Origin: a bacterium
Lineage (GTDB): Bacteria > Bdellovibrionota > Bacteriovoracia > Bacteriovoracales > Bacteriovoracaceae
DNA length: 64,000 nt
NCBI GenBank assembly: GCA_030425045.1
Contig: JAUHVL010000004.1
Location: 1-64,000 of the forward strand
Direction of reading: 5' to 3'
Both the position numbers and the translations under genes were made by a program. The notes beneath the pieces were generated by a model that was given only the letters and a program-made list of their open reading frames with translations, did no database searches and had not been told where the DNA came from. This document shows, piece after piece, positions 50,867-61,076 of this stretch (positions are counted from its first letter, which is position 1; every line of letters begins with the position of its first letter).

Positions 50867-52719
50867 AGAGTATTATTTTTATCATCATTTCTCTTATCTT
50901 TTTTTCAAGTTGTCGTGAAGGTGGTCAAGAGTCTGCATTAAATGCGATGGGAGAGCTTGCTGGAACTCCAGGTACTTCTTTAAACCAATCTTGCTCACTA
51001 TCAAGAAGTCCACTTTTAAGAGAGACACTGCAGATAAATAGCCAATTACAACAATTAGCCCAAAACGCAGAAGTTCCCTGTCAAACAGCTATCGCTCAAC
51101 TAGAAAGTGGGCCAGGAGCAGGAGCAATTCAAGAGATAAACGGTTACTCTTTCAGTGCAAGTGACTATGCTGAGCAAGTTAGAGACTATGATCAAGAATT
51201 AGCCTATCTGAGAGCAAATAATTCTGATGGTATTTATGATAGACAAATAGAATCACTAACAACACTCAGAGAACAAGCAGCAGATCGAATGAGGTCAGAA
51301 CAATCCAATATCGATAACTCACAACTAACGAGAAGGCGTCAGCTTCTATTTGAGATAGGACAACTGACAACAAACTACCAGAATGCTCTTAACGCCTGCA
51401 GTGGAGAAAACCCTCAACTCGTTTCAGCGATGGCCAATAATGCACTCAATATTTCAAGCTTTGTAGGAGGCTATGCCGGCACAGCAAGCATTGCTGTAGG
51501 CGTACTCATGAACCTAGGCCAAGCTTTAAGTAATTCAATTGAAACAATGAATGAACGTATCGCAAGCAACTTACACGATGCCAACCTACCGACAATATTA
51601 ATTTGCTCTGTTGAGGCCATAACAAAAAACTATTGTGAGATTGTCAGACAGCAAAGCCTTTTAGAATTAGAGCAAGTGAATAACCAATTCAATAGCTGTG
51701 ACTTAAATGAAGGTGTTAGATCGTTTGAAGAAATTTCTAGCCTCATGCCACTTTTAAGAGAATTATTTCCAGAGCAAGTAACGACTGGAGGTATAGTTCA
51801 AGACCCAAACCAAACACGAACAGCACCACCGCCGGGGCCTCCTCCAGCAGGACAATCAGGAATTCCAGTTCAAGGCCCACAACAACCTCCAACTCAGGTA
51901 CCACCAAGCCTTACTCAAGCGGAGGCAAGAGAAAATCTTATTACACTTGATACTCACCTCGATCAGCTAACCGCCTATACAAACTCTCTCTCAGAACTAA
52001 CAACTCCTCACGAAGGTGATCAGAGAAGTGTTGCTGGTAGCCGCAATGAACTGGCAAGAATCGTTGAAGAGTTAAACACCGCAATTGGTAATGCGTCAGG
52101 AGAGATTTCAAACGAATTACCTGAGGTTGCAGACCCAGTAGCTTTTTTTTCCAACCCAGCAAATGACTTTATTGAACTGCTAAGTAGAGCAGCTGTAGAG
52201 CACAGAAATATCTTAAGGCAAGAATTAGAAAATAGTGAAACTGATGATAATTCAGCCTTAATTGATTATAATTTCTCAGTTCTAGCAGATGCATCCGCTC
52301 AAATAAGTGGTATCAACCTGGTTTCAGATGGAGTGAACGGTCCAAATGATAGAGCGACAGCACTAAGTGAAACAGCTGCAACGTTAAATAATGCTCGTGT
52401 TGTTGCGACTGCAAACATGGTTAACTTTTCTAATTTCGTAACAGAAAATAACGTCAGTTTTAATGCGGCCTTTGATCAAGTCGAGGCAAGTTTAAATAAC
52501 GAAAGCTCTAACGATCAAGAAAGAAGAACGGCCAATGCTGTTCAACAACAACTATGTGGGATAAGCCTTTCTATTTATCGGCAGGGAATTCCAGACTCTT
52601 TGAGAGAGCGATGTCGAAACTTTAATTTAGTTCCAGGTAAAACCTATAATGAGTTAGCTGACATGCTTTGGGCAGACCGTGCCTGTATCCCCGTTGAGTC
52701 GGGGATTATGGGTGAATAG
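50863..52719 (+). CDS. Large lipoprotein with Pro-rich linker
   Basis: A 618-aa lipoprotein: lipobox FFSSC (Cys17), then a helical N-terminal half with several Cys (SCSLSRS, VPCQTA, NACSGE, ILICSVE, KNYCEIV, NSCDLN), a Gly-rich hydrophobic stretch (about 196-225, SSFVGGYAGTASIAVGVLM), a Pro/Gln-rich linker (about 321-347, PPPGPPPAGQSGIPV) and a helical C-terminal half. It is coupled to the preceding secreted protein. Function unknown; a coiled, envelope-facing structural role is plausible but not shown. Confidence 0.72.
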   Translation: MKSIIFIIISLIFFSSCREGGQESALNAMGELAGTPGTSLNQSCSLSRSPLLRETLQINSQLQQLAQNAEVPCQTAIAQLESGPGAGAIQEINGYSFSASDYAEQVRDYDQELAYLRANNSDGIYDRQIESLTTLREQAADRMRSEQSNIDNSQLTRRRQLLFEIGQLTTNYQNALNACSGENPQLVSAMANNALNISSFVGGYAGTASIAVGVLMNLGQALSNSIETMNERIASNLHDANLPTILICSVEAITKNYCEIVRQQSLLELEQVNNQFNSCDLNEGVRSFEEISSLMPLLRELFPEQVTTGGIVQDPNQTRTAPPPGPPPAGQSGIPVQGPQQPPTQVPPSLTQAEARENLITLDTHLDQLTAYTNSLSELTTPHEGDQRSVAGSRNELARIVEELNTAIGNASGEISNELPEVADPVAFFSNPANDFIELLSRAAVEHRNILRQELENSETDDNSALIDYNFSVLADASAQISGINLVSDGVNGPNDRATALSETAATLNNARVVATANMVNFSNFVTENNVSFNAAFDQVEASLNNESSNDQERRTANAVQQQLCGISLSIYRQGIPDSLRERCRNFNLVPGKTYNELADMLWADRACIPVESGIMGE

Positions 52720-52720
52720 T

Positions 52721-53182
52721 CTAACGACAATAACGTGGTAAATTTTCTGGATTAACTCTAATCAGCTGATTGCCTTTCGTTAACTTAAAGTAGCGATTGG
52801 TCGTCGTTTCCCGAACCGTTGCCTCACAAAGATCTGAAACATTATGAGCTAACAACTTCGGTCTTAAGGTATTTTCGTCAATTACAAAAAGCCTCTTTGT
52901 TTGGTCAACATAATAGGGATATTCCACTTCCTCTACATTATAACTCAAGGGGAGATAATGTACTTTCAACAAATTGTTTTCCATAAAAGCAACCTTAAGT
53001 TGTCGATTACTCAACACAAGAAACCCGTATATATTGTTTTCAAAGTCAATATCAACAAATTCTACTCCTGCAATACCAGCATATCGACCATCATCAAAAA
53101 ATAGTCTCTTAAAATCATCTGTATAAAATGAATACGTTTTTAGGTGGATAATAAAACAAAGAAGAAATGATATTATTTTCAT
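52721..53182 (-). CDS. Secreted protein of unknown function
   Basis: A 153-aa protein with a hydrophobic signal-like N-terminus (about 1-18), then a beta-rich domain (GVEFVDIDFENNIYGFLVLS, LKVAFMENNLLKVHYLPLS) and two Cys near the end (SDLCEATV, PRYCR). It converges tail to tail with the large lipoprotein gene, 1 nt between the stops. Family unknown. Confidence 0.65.
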   Translation of the reverse strand: MKIISFLLCFIIHLKTYSFYTDDFKRLFFDDGRYAGIAGVEFVDIDFENNIYGFLVLSNRQLKVAFMENNLLKVHYLPLSYNVEEVEYPYYVDQTKRLFVIDENTLRPKLLAHNVSDLCEATVRETTTNRYFKLTKGNQLIRVNPENLPRYCR

Positions 53183-53320
53183 ATATAGCTTATATCATTC
53201 ATAAATACTCTAAACCACAAACTTTCTTATCCAATGAATAATTACACTATTGTGTAAAAAAATTGAACAAAATAAACGATTCGCTATAACAACAAGGGTA
53301 AGAATCTCATTACACTCAAA

Positions 53321-55045
53321 TTAAGAACTTTTTCTAATATTAATCACAGATAAAACAATTGATATAAGCCCAAAAAGCCAAAAGATGATCACAACAGGTG
53401 GAAGCTCCGAGAAAGAAAGGATTGGAGCTTCCGGTAAGAGAATTGTTCCACAAGCAATAAATACACTTCCCAAGATGATAAAACCTAAGAACTTCAATGA
53501 TTGATTAATATTATTCAGGTGAGATTCGTGACCTGAAAGAATCAACTTATGAGCATAGCCATTTCGAGACCAGTCTTTTAAATACCATTTGATATGACGA
53601 GGAAGGGCGCGGCTAAAAGTTAGAAAGTCTCTTGCTGTCCAAAGACCCTCTTCAATAAGTTCCTCTTTATTAAACGATTCTTGCATCACCTGATAGATAT
53701 CTTCTTCGAGCATAGAAAAGACATCGAAGTCAAAGCCAAGGGCCCGACCTAAACCATCTAAAGTTATAAAAGATCTAAAAATCGTATACCAGTCTCTTGG
53801 TAAATAGATTTCGTGTTTTCTTAACGTTGTTAACGTAATTTTTAGAACTTCACTAAAATCTGTTTGCTGTGCTGTTAACCCAACATAGGGATTAAGAGCG
53901 ACTCGAACATCATGAACGAGATGATCAATATCGGGGATCGTATCGTACTCAGCGACATCTAAAAATTCGTATACTAAATTTTCATAGTTAAAATTAATAA
54001 TCGCATAAACTATGGCCACAAAATTAACTCGGCTTCTGCGACTTAATGTTCCCATCAATCCAAAATCGATCAAGCCAATTTTATTATCATCTAAAAGAAA
54101 AATATTCCCCGCATGTAAGTCAGCATGAAAAAAGCCATCTTTTAAAAATGCTTTTAAAAAAATTTGTAAATCTTCAGCTAGAATCTCGGCAAGGTTTTCA
54201 CATTTCTCTTTGACTTCAATATTATTAGTAAACGGCGTTCCCTCGAAGTATTCCATGACCAATAATGATGAACTAGAGAACTCTTTATATATTTTAGGAA
54301 ATACAATTGATTTCTTTTTGTCGTATTTCTGAATAATCTTTTCAAAGCGCTCACAATTAAGCGCCTCAATATTAAAGTTTAATTCATTAACTAAACTCGA
54401 ACCAAGATCATCGACAATTCGACTAATTCCCAAGAAACGTAATTCTTCGCTAACCTTCTCCATTTGTGAGGCAAGAAAACTAAGAATCGAAAAATCTGTC
54501 TCAACTAATTTTTTTATGCCAGGCCTACGAACTTTTATAACAACACTTTCACCGCTTTTCAGTTTCCCTTTAAACACAATTCCAATGGAGGCCATTCCAA
54601 TTGGCCCTGGTTCTACTTCAGAAAAAACCTCATCTAACTTTTTTCCTAAAGACTTCTCCATCTCATCTTTTAGCTCATCAAAAGTAAGAGGCTTTACCTT
54701 ATCTCTTAGAGATTTCATTTCATCGATAAATGATTGTTCAAAGAGATCTTCTCTCGAAGAAAGCAGTTGTCCAAACTTAATAAAAGAAGGACCAAGCTCT
54801 TCAAAACAAAACTTTAATCTTCGACCAATGATTTGATTCCAATCACGTATTTGATTTTCTTCAAGCTCTGATCGAATTCCTCTTGTAGACTTAGGAAGAA
54901 CAAAACCAGGTATTAACGAGGTAACATTTTTTGTTATAAACTCATCAAACCCGTGCTTAGCAAAGACGATCACAATTTCTCTTAGTCGAGAAACATTCCT
55001 GATCGTTTTACTTAAACCAATTCCTGTTCTTACAATATCAACCAT
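53321..55045 (-). CDS. ABC1/UbiB-family atypical kinase
   Basis: The 574-aa protein has the family marks: KxGQ (SFIKFGQLLSSR), the ATP-binding A-rich loop substitute GMASIGIVFKG, catalytic loop FHADLHAGNIFLL and metal-binding DFGLMG. Two membrane segments lie at the C-terminus (about 518-570), the typical UbiB topology. UbiB/COQ8-like proteins support ubiquinone or other isoprenoid quinone synthesis or lipid handling; the lipid substrate cannot be inferred here. Confidence 0.92.
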   Translation of the reverse strand: MVDIVRTGIGLSKTIRNVSRLREIVIVFAKHGFDEFITKNVTSLIPGFVLPKSTRGIRSELEENQIRDWNQIIGRRLKFCFEELGPSFIKFGQLLSSREDLFEQSFIDEMKSLRDKVKPLTFDELKDEMEKSLGKKLDEVFSEVEPGPIGMASIGIVFKGKLKSGESVVIKVRRPGIKKLVETDFSILSFLASQMEKVSEELRFLGISRIVDDLGSSLVNELNFNIEALNCERFEKIIQKYDKKKSIVFPKIYKEFSSSSLLVMEYFEGTPFTNNIEVKEKCENLAEILAEDLQIFLKAFLKDGFFHADLHAGNIFLLDDNKIGLIDFGLMGTLSRRSRVNFVAIVYAIINFNYENLVYEFLDVAEYDTIPDIDHLVHDVRVALNPYVGLTAQQTDFSEVLKITLTTLRKHEIYLPRDWYTIFRSFITLDGLGRALGFDFDVFSMLEEDIYQVMQESFNKEELIEEGLWTARDFLTFSRALPRHIKWYLKDWSRNGYAHKLILSGHESHLNNINQSLKFLGFIILGSVFIACGTILLPEAPILSFSELPPVVIIFWLFGLISIVLSVINIRKSS

Positions 55046-55120
55046 TAACGCACCAATCTAATGTTTCAGAGTATCCACTTTTTTGATATCCTTATCGTCT
55101 ATAATACATGAACGGAGTTC

Positions 55121-55621
55121 GTGATAAGAACTATAATTTGCTTTTTCTTTTTATTAAATTCTGTGGCGATGGCCAATGAGACCTGTAGCCGAGTTGCGAC
55201 TATTAATTACCAAGAAGTTTTAGTTGATAGTAGTTCGACCAAAAAGGGAGAAGGTCTTCGCTTTTATTTAGAAAAAGACCCTGTCGCCAAGCAGCATTTA
55301 GAACTTTATCAAAAAGAAACCGGTATTCGTTGGCAAAATGCTGCTCTTGGCACCGCTGGAACCGGATTAATATTGTCTACCGCTTTCATGGACGATAAAA
55401 ACTCCAATAGAGAAGTCTTTTTGTTAAGTGGTCTAACATTGTTAACGGTTAACTTTTTACTTGCTGCAACAATGGATTATTACAACGAGAGAAACCTACA
55501 TAAGGCGATCGAAGAGTATAACAAGAGGAATCTTCCAAAGATTAACTTTAATCACTCAAGGCCCGTTAAAGGAAGAAAGGCCAAGTATGATGTGTCAGTG
55601 CAAAAGCAATGGGGATTTTAA
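55121..55621 (+). CDS. Envelope protein of unknown function, first gene of the greA-recG operon
   Basis: A 166-aa protein starting at GTG with GGAG just upstream. A signal peptide (about 1-18, ending AMA) is followed by a Cys (TCSRV), a soluble part and a membrane segment (about 98-117, VFLLSGLTLLTVNFLLAATM), then a basic tail. No family. The stop overlaps the next start as TAATG. Confidence 0.65.
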   Translation: MIRTIICFFFLLNSVAMANETCSRVATINYQEVLVDSSSTKKGEGLRFYLEKDPVAKQHLELYQKETGIRWQNAALGTAGTGLILSTAFMDDKNSNREVFLLSGLTLLTVNFLLAATMDYYNERNLHKAIEEYNKRNLPKINFNHSRPVKGRKAKYDVSVQKQWGF

Positions 55622-55932
55622 TGGATACTAACGAAATAAAAAAAGATGCCATTCATTGTTATAAATGTGATCACGTTTTAGACCTCTCTGAAGAAACAAA
55701 AATTTATCGTCAAGACGAGTGTGATAAGTGTAGTGCCTATATCCACTGTTGCAAAATGTGTGTCTACTACGACGAGCATTCCTATAATGAGTGCAGAGAA
55801 CCTATTGCCCAAAGAATTGTCGATAAAGAGAAAGCAAATTTTTGCGATAATTATAAACTAAGACCTGGCGGAGACCCCAAGCAAAAACTAGACAATCAAT
55901 TATCTGCCGCCAACGCTCTATTTAAAGATTAA
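55621..55932 (+). CDS. Small Cys-rich probable zinc protein
   Basis: About 103 aa, start at ATG overlapping the previous stop (TAATG) with GGGG upstream; an upstream in-frame ATG is less likely. Three Cys pairs (CYKCDHV, CDKCSAY, CCKMCVYY) plus ECREP and NFCDNY suggest two zinc knuckles. The C-terminal tail is polar. Such short Cys-rich proteins are found beside greA/recG in relatives, but no function is known. Confidence 0.72.
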   Translation: MDTNEIKKDAIHCYKCDHVLDLSEETKIYRQDECDKCSAYIHCCKMCVYYDEHSYNECREPIAQRIVDKEKANFCDNYKLRPGGDPKQKLDNQLSAANALFKD

Positions 55933-55941
55933 GGAATTGAA

Positions 55942-56418
55942 ATGAAACAAAATAATCCTATTACCAAAATTGGTTTTGAAAAATTACAACAAGAACTTGA
56001 ACACCTCATAAAAGTTGAAAGAGAAGAGTTGAAAGTTGCCATTAATGAAGCTCGCGAACTAGGTGACTTAAAAGAAAATGCTGAATATCACTCGGCGAAA
56101 GAAAAGCAAGCTCTTGTAGAAGGACGAATTGCTCAACTCCAAGCAATTGTCGCTAATGCCCAGGTTATTGACCCTTCAACAATTGAAAATGAAAGAGTTG
56201 TCTTTGGAGCAACTGTAAAACTTTTTGATGTCGAAAAAGATGAATCCGTAGAATATAAAATCGTAGGCCAAGATGAATCAGACTTTAGCAAAGGTCTCAT
56301 TTCCTTTAGTAGTCCTCTTGGGAAAGCTCTCATTGGCAAAGAGGAAGGTGACAATGTCATCGTTAAAGCTCCGAAAGGTGATGTAGAATACGAGATTGAA
56401 AATATTGAATACAAATAA
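55942..56418 (+). CDS. greA: Transcription elongation factor GreA
   Basis: Rescues backtracked RNA polymerase by stimulating cleavage of the nascent RNA. The 158-aa protein has the N-terminal coiled coil with tip acidic residues (EARELGDLKENAEYHSAKEKQ, the conserved D-x-x-E-N-A-E) and the FKBP-like C-terminal domain (SSPLGKALIGKEEGD). Length and order are normal. AAGGAAT precedes the ATG. It overlaps recG by 23 nt if the first recG start is used. Confidence 0.97.
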   Translation: MKQNNPITKIGFEKLQQELEHLIKVEREELKVAINEARELGDLKENAEYHSAKEKQALVEGRIAQLQAIVANAQVIDPSTIENERVVFGATVKLFDVEKDESVEYKIVGQDESDFSKGLISFSSPLGKALIGKEEGDNVIVKAPKGDVEYEIENIEYK

Positions 56419-58495
56419 TCTTTCTTGGGATAGCAATATCTCCAAACTCAAGTCACGAAAAAATAAAAATCTCGATACTCTTGCTCAGTCAGGTTACTCA
56501 ACTCTCTATGATTTACTATGGATTATTCCAAGAAAAATTGAAGAGATTCCAGGAGTAAGGCCTTTTTCTGAAGCGATCGAGGGAAACGTTTTTAAAGGCA
56601 TTGGAAAAATCATGCAAGTTCAAAGCAAGATGAACTTCTATGCCAAAGGAAAGGGAAAAGTACCTCTGTATAATATAACCGTGACAGTTAAAGATCTTAA
56701 TAGCGAGAGCGTCCTCTCTCTTAAATGGTTTAATTGCTATCCAAACGTACAAAAGAAATTAAAAAGTCTCGATGAAATTCTTTTCTATGGAAAAGTAACA
56801 AGCTATGCCGGCATGAGACAGATCGCCAACCCAAATTATGACGAGTATGATCCAGAATCTCCTCCTGCAGAGGATGAATTAGAAGTCACTTACCCAACAA
56901 TAAATAAAGTAAACGGTACTTATATATCTGATCTCATTTCGAAAATTCCAATGGAGCTTTGGGATTCTATCGAGGAATCATTGCCTGAGGATATTATTAC
57001 ATCGAGAGAACTCTTTCCTTTAAAAGATGCTTTAAAAACTATTCATGGAATTACTGAGTACGATGAGTCTCTTTACAAAAAGGCGAAGACCAGACTTATT
57101 TATGAAGAATTTTTTCAAGATCAAATTAAAATTAATATTAGAAAACAATTTTTAACGATGGAGGGTGGGAAGAAACACTCTATTGATGATGAATCGGTAA
57201 AAAATATTTTTAAGTTTTTCCCCTATCAACTAACATCCGACCAAATCAACACCATCGAGCAGATCAAGTCTGACTTAAACTCAGGTTTAAAAATGATGAG
57301 ACTTGTTCAGGGTGATGTCGGATGTGGGAAAACATCTGTCGCATTAAGCTCTGCCCTCATGAGTATTGAATCTGGATTTCAAGTTGCGATGATGGCCCCA
57401 ACAGAATCTCTCGCTCTACAGCATTTCCTTAATTTTAGAGAACTTCTTAAAAAAACTGATATTAGAATAGAAATTATTCTGGGGGGAACAAAGAAGTCTG
57501 AAAAAGAAAAAATATACAACCAACTTATAAGTGGTGATATTAATTTTATCATTGGCACTCACTCTCTGATACAAGACAAAGTTGAGTTTAAAAATCTTGG
57601 TCTCGCTATTATCGATGAGCAACATAAGTTTGGTGTCAACCAAAGGATTAAACTTACATCAAAAAACCAAGGGGTTCATTGTTTGATCATGTCAGCAACT
57701 CCTATCCCGAGGTCTTTAAGTCTTACTCAATATGGTGATCTCGAGATAAGTACGATTAAAACTATTCCTTCTAATAGGAAAGGAACAAAAACAAAGATTG
57801 TTACTCCAGAAAATTTTGAAAAATTCTTAACTTTTTTAAACACGCGACTAGGCATGAATGAACAGGCCTACCTTGTGGTTCCGGCCATTGAAGAAAATGA
57901 AGAAACGGGACTTGTTAATCTCGAAAGAGTTGAAAAACAGTTTCATTCATTTTTCCCAAACCGAAATATTGAAGTGATACACGGTAAGTTTAGCTCTGAA
58001 GAAAAAGAGGACGTTTTTCATAAATTTAAAAATCAAGAAATCGATATTTTGATTTCAACAAGTGTTATAGAAGTAGGTATCGATGTTGCCAATGCAACAG
58101 TCATGGCCATTTTTGGTCCAGAAAGATTTGGACTCTCCTCTTTACATCAATTAAGAGGAAGAGTTGGTAGAGGCGAAAAGCCTGGTTTTTGTTTTTTAAT
58201 TACTGAAAAGAAAATTGCTCCTGACTCGATGGCACGACTTGAAGTAATTGAAAAGAGTAATGACGGATTTGAGATAGCAGAGAAAGATTTAGAGCTTAGA
58301 GGTGAAGGAAATATTTTTGGCCCAGAACAATCAGGAAACGAAAAAACCAAAATATTAGCAAATATTATTACCCATCACGAATATCTTGAAATGGCACGGA
58401 ATGATGTCTTAAAATTAGAGTCTGATGGTCCCGAATTTATAAAAAAATATAAAGAACATTATATTGATGACCATTACTTCACTCAAACAATCTAG
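56396..58495 (+). CDS. recG: ATP-dependent DNA helicase RecG
   Basis: Remodels stalled replication forks. The 699-aa protein has the OB-fold wedge domain (about 20-160), Walker A GDVGCGKTSVAL, IIDEQHKFG (DEQH), SATPIPRSLSL, IIEVGIDVA-type motif V (SVIEVGIDVAN) and motif VI LHQLRGRVGRG, plus the C-terminal TRG region with ELRGEGNIFG. Length matches RecG. The start is a TTG inside greA; a second TTG three codons later is equally possible and there is no ATG nearby. Confidence 0.95.
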   Translation: MKILNTNNLSWDSNISKLKSRKNKNLDTLAQSGYSTLYDLLWIIPRKIEEIPGVRPFSEAIEGNVFKGIGKIMQVQSKMNFYAKGKGKVPLYNITVTVKDLNSESVLSLKWFNCYPNVQKKLKSLDEILFYGKVTSYAGMRQIANPNYDEYDPESPPAEDELEVTYPTINKVNGTYISDLISKIPMELWDSIEESLPEDIITSRELFPLKDALKTIHGITEYDESLYKKAKTRLIYEEFFQDQIKINIRKQFLTMEGGKKHSIDDESVKNIFKFFPYQLTSDQINTIEQIKSDLNSGLKMMRLVQGDVGCGKTSVALSSALMSIESGFQVAMMAPTESLALQHFLNFRELLKKTDIRIEIILGGTKKSEKEKIYNQLISGDINFIIGTHSLIQDKVEFKNLGLAIIDEQHKFGVNQRIKLTSKNQGVHCLIMSATPIPRSLSLTQYGDLEISTIKTIPSNRKGTKTKIVTPENFEKFLTFLNTRLGMNEQAYLVVPAIEENEETGLVNLERVEKQFHSFFPNRNIEVIHGKFSSEEKEDVFHKFKNQEIDILISTSVIEVGIDVANATVMAIFGPERFGLSSLHQLRGRVGRGEKPGFCFLITEKKIAPDSMARLEVIEKSNDGFEIAEKDLELRGEGNIFGPEQSGNEKTKILANIITHHEYLEMARNDVLKLESDGPEFIKKYKEHYIDDHYFTQTI

Positions 58496-58503
58496 GAGTT
58501 GTT

Positions 58504-58917
58504 TTGTTAAAGATTAAGATTGAAACTTGTCCAGACAACGATTTAATCGGAGAGCATACGTCTTTTTTTGAAGATATAAATTTTGGCAGTCATAAAAAAA
58601 ATGATTTTATCATCAAAGCTAATGGCGTCCCTGACAAAGCTATTTCTTTTCACTGTGACCCCAAAGGCGTATTTGTTAGGACAGAACAAATTGATCATTT
58701 CTTAAGTAATGGAAAAAAAGTTAAAGGGGAAAAAATACATAAGCCAGGTGATAAAGTTGAGTTTATGGGGACAATTATTGAAATTAAAGAGTACGACAAC
58801 AAAAGAGTTAACCAAAAAACCTCGAGGATGAGCTTGATTAAAAATATTGAAAACCTTGAAGGTCCGGCTGCAGAAGTAGCAAAAGATATTAAAAAACTCT
58901 TAGATGAAAATGATTAA
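58504..58917 (+). CDS. FHA-like protein, degenerate
   Basis: A 137-aa protein starting at TTG with AGGAG at 6 nt spacing. The beta-sandwich pattern (FGSHKKNDFII, KAISFHCDPKGVFV, FLSNGKKVKGEKIHKPGDKVEF) resembles a forkhead-associated domain, where SxxH in the recognition loop appears as ISFH, but the Gly-Arg-x4 start is Gly-Ser. A helical tail follows. Phosphothreonine binding is uncertain. It is 8 nt after recG in the operon. Confidence 0.6.
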   Translation: MLKIKIETCPDNDLIGEHTSFFEDINFGSHKKNDFIIKANGVPDKAISFHCDPKGVFVRTEQIDHFLSNGKKVKGEKIHKPGDKVEFMGTIIEIKEYDNKRVNQKTSRMSLIKNIENLEGPAAEVAKDIKKLLDEND

Positions 58918-59814
58918 ATGACTTACTTCAAAGATGAACATCGCTTCTTTTTACATGTTAACGAAAACACTCGTATTTTCGTTATAACAAATTTCAAGCC
59001 AGGTAAAAGATTAACAAAAAAGACACCTGTTATCTTCTTTAACTACGGGCTAGTTTGTAATTTTAATCACTATAAATACCAGATCCCTTTTTTCGACAAA
59101 CTTGGTTATCATATTATTCTTCATGACTATCGTCATCACTTTCAAAGTGCCAGCAACGAACCAATCGAAACGTTAACTTTTAAAAATATCGTAAGCGATA
59201 TGAGGGCCATTTATGATGAGCTAAAGGTTAAACAAAGTATTATGCTTGGGCACAGCATGGGAGTTAATGTCTCACTAGAGTTTGCTAGGACTTATCCTAA
59301 GCTTACAAATAAAATGATTCTTATATCGGGTACTGTTCTTCCTCCTCAAGATATTATGTTTGATACTAATCTTGTTGAAGTTCTTCTTCCCTTTATTAAA
59401 AGTTTATCTAAGGATTACCCCTCAGCATTTAAGTTCATTTGGAAAAACTCCTATTTCAATCCACTCGTCCAACATGTCATCCACAAAGGTGGATTTAATA
59501 CTGAAAAAGTGGATATGAAGTTTGTTGAATTCTACCTTAAAAGAATTTCTGAGCTTACTCCTGAATTATTTTTGCAATTATTTGAAGAAATGAAACATCA
59601 TGATGTCTTGAAAGACTTAGAGAAGATAGAAGTTGAAACGTTAATAATCGGTGGGGCCGAAGATCAGGTCATTCCCAACTATTATCAAAATATATTAAAA
59701 GAAAAGCTACCAAATAGCTGTTTTCACGAGATTGAGGCTGGAAGCCATGTACCTCAAGTAGACTTTCCTGAGACCATAAACCATATGATTCAAGACTTTC
59801 TTATTCAAGAGTAA
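58918..59814 (+). CDS. Alpha/beta-hydrolase
   Basis: The 298-aa protein has the fold and triad: nucleophile GHSMGVNVS (Ser in GxSxG), acid in LIIGGAEDQVIP and catalytic His in AGSHVPQVD. The oxyanion strand VIFFNYGLVCNF and a cap domain are present. Substrate unknown (esterase/lipase-type). The ATG follows the previous stop with no gap, so it is coupled to the FHA-like gene. No signal peptide. Confidence 0.9.
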   Translation: MTYFKDEHRFFLHVNENTRIFVITNFKPGKRLTKKTPVIFFNYGLVCNFNHYKYQIPFFDKLGYHIILHDYRHHFQSASNEPIETLTFKNIVSDMRAIYDELKVKQSIMLGHSMGVNVSLEFARTYPKLTNKMILISGTVLPPQDIMFDTNLVEVLLPFIKSLSKDYPSAFKFIWKNSYFNPLVQHVIHKGGFNTEKVDMKFVEFYLKRISELTPELFLQLFEEMKHHDVLKDLEKIEVETLIIGGAEDQVIPNYYQNILKEKLPNSCFHEIEAGSHVPQVDFPETINHMIQDFLIQE

Positions 59815-59975
59815 GATTTATTCAAGCAGTAAACTAGCACCGTCCTAACACAAAACAAATATTCTCTTTTTTTTCAAAGACTTAAGCATGAAATTTATAT
59901 AGGGTTTTTGTCCAAATCCCCCATTACTCCCCATTTTTTAGTATGAAAGAAATAGGATTTTCAGGACAGGGGAAG

Positions 59976-61076
59976 ATGAGTTTCAAGGTATTATTTTTAA
60001 CACTTATTTTTTGTGTTTTTTCACAAATTTCATCTGCCCAAAAATATGATGTCAAAACTTGGTGGCGCCTTGGTGCGGAAAATGTCCGTGAAAAAGATAT
60101 TAACTCTCGCGGTGATGATACTTATTTTCGTGGAAATTTAACCTTTACGCGATTTATACAAGATTGGTCGAAGATCGTTTTTCAGCCTGGATTTAAATTT
60201 GCGACGGGTAACGGACAAGGTGTTATTCACGATAGACGAGCTCGAAATTCTCTGTATATCAACCAAGCTATTTTTCAAACAACTCACGATATCTTTCAAG
60301 TAACAGCAGGTGCAATTAGTCAGTCTCATCTTTACGCACGAGATGTTGTGAATCCCTTTATTTCTTTTCCCGGCATGATGGGAGAATTATTCTTTTTTAA
60401 AAACGCAAAAACAAAACTTTCAGGACGAGGACAGATTGCTGTTCCTTCCGCTTATACTTTTGGATCAAACTCTACTCAGGTAGAAAGCACTCCAAGACTT
60501 TATACGGCAACTGCAGAATTTGCTCACGAATTTTGGAACGACTCAGATTATCGATTTGTCGCGACCTACTTTTCCTATCAACAACTTCCACAAGTCATCG
60601 CTGTTGATAGTGCGACTCAAGGGAACTCTGTTAACTTAACTAGTACAACCACGGGTCAATTTATTTATAACTTTGAAGGCTTCACGCTCCATCAAAGAAT
60701 GGAGTTAGAGTTTTTTGGTCCAATTGCTTTCGTCAGCCAACTTGCCTTCGCTAAAAACAATAGCGCTGTTACCGGTCGGAATGAAGCTAAAACAGCATGG
60801 ACTGGCCTAAGATTTGATTATAATTCTGAAAATCGTTTTTATCTATTGGGACTTTACTCTAGGAGAGAGTCTGATGTCGGTCCCGCAGAGTTGGCCTATG
60901 GTACTTCTTTTAACAATAGACTTACTTACGGAGCCAGACTTTATTACGAACTACCAAAAGAAAAACTAAAATTTGTAGCGGGGTACGAAGAGGCAGACCC
61001 CATTTATAAAACAGCAATACAAGGGAATAGAAAATTATTTTTCATCAGAGTTGAGGGGCACGATGATATCTTTTAA
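59976..61076 (+). CDS. Outer-membrane beta-barrel candidate
   Basis: About 366 aa from ATG at 59976, where AGGAC and AGGGG lie upstream; an ATG 33 nt earlier (59943) has no ribosome site. A signal peptide (about 1-21, ending SSAQ) is followed by alternating amphipathic strands (KVFQ-, TYFRGNLTFTRF, FVATYFSYQQLP, FRFDYN-type) and ends in Phe, typical of outer-membrane barrels. Similar in style to alginate-export or porin-like proteins, but no exact family is recognised. The next gene begins 14 nt before its stop. Confidence 0.7.
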   Translation: MSFKVLFLTLIFCVFSQISSAQKYDVKTWWRLGAENVREKDINSRGDDTYFRGNLTFTRFIQDWSKIVFQPGFKFATGNGQGVIHDRRARNSLYINQAIFQTTHDIFQVTAGAISQSHLYARDVVNPFISFPGMMGELFFFKNAKTKLSGRGQIAVPSAYTFGSNSTQVESTPRLYTATAEFAHEFWNDSDYRFVATYFSYQQLPQVIAVDSATQGNSVNLTSTTTGQFIYNFEGFTLHQRMELEFFGPIAFVSQLAFAKNNSAVTGRNEAKTAWTGLRFDYNSENRFYLLGLYSRRESDVGPAELAYGTSFNNRLTYGARLYYELPKEKLKFVAGYEEADPIYKTAIQGNRKLFFIRVEGHDDIF

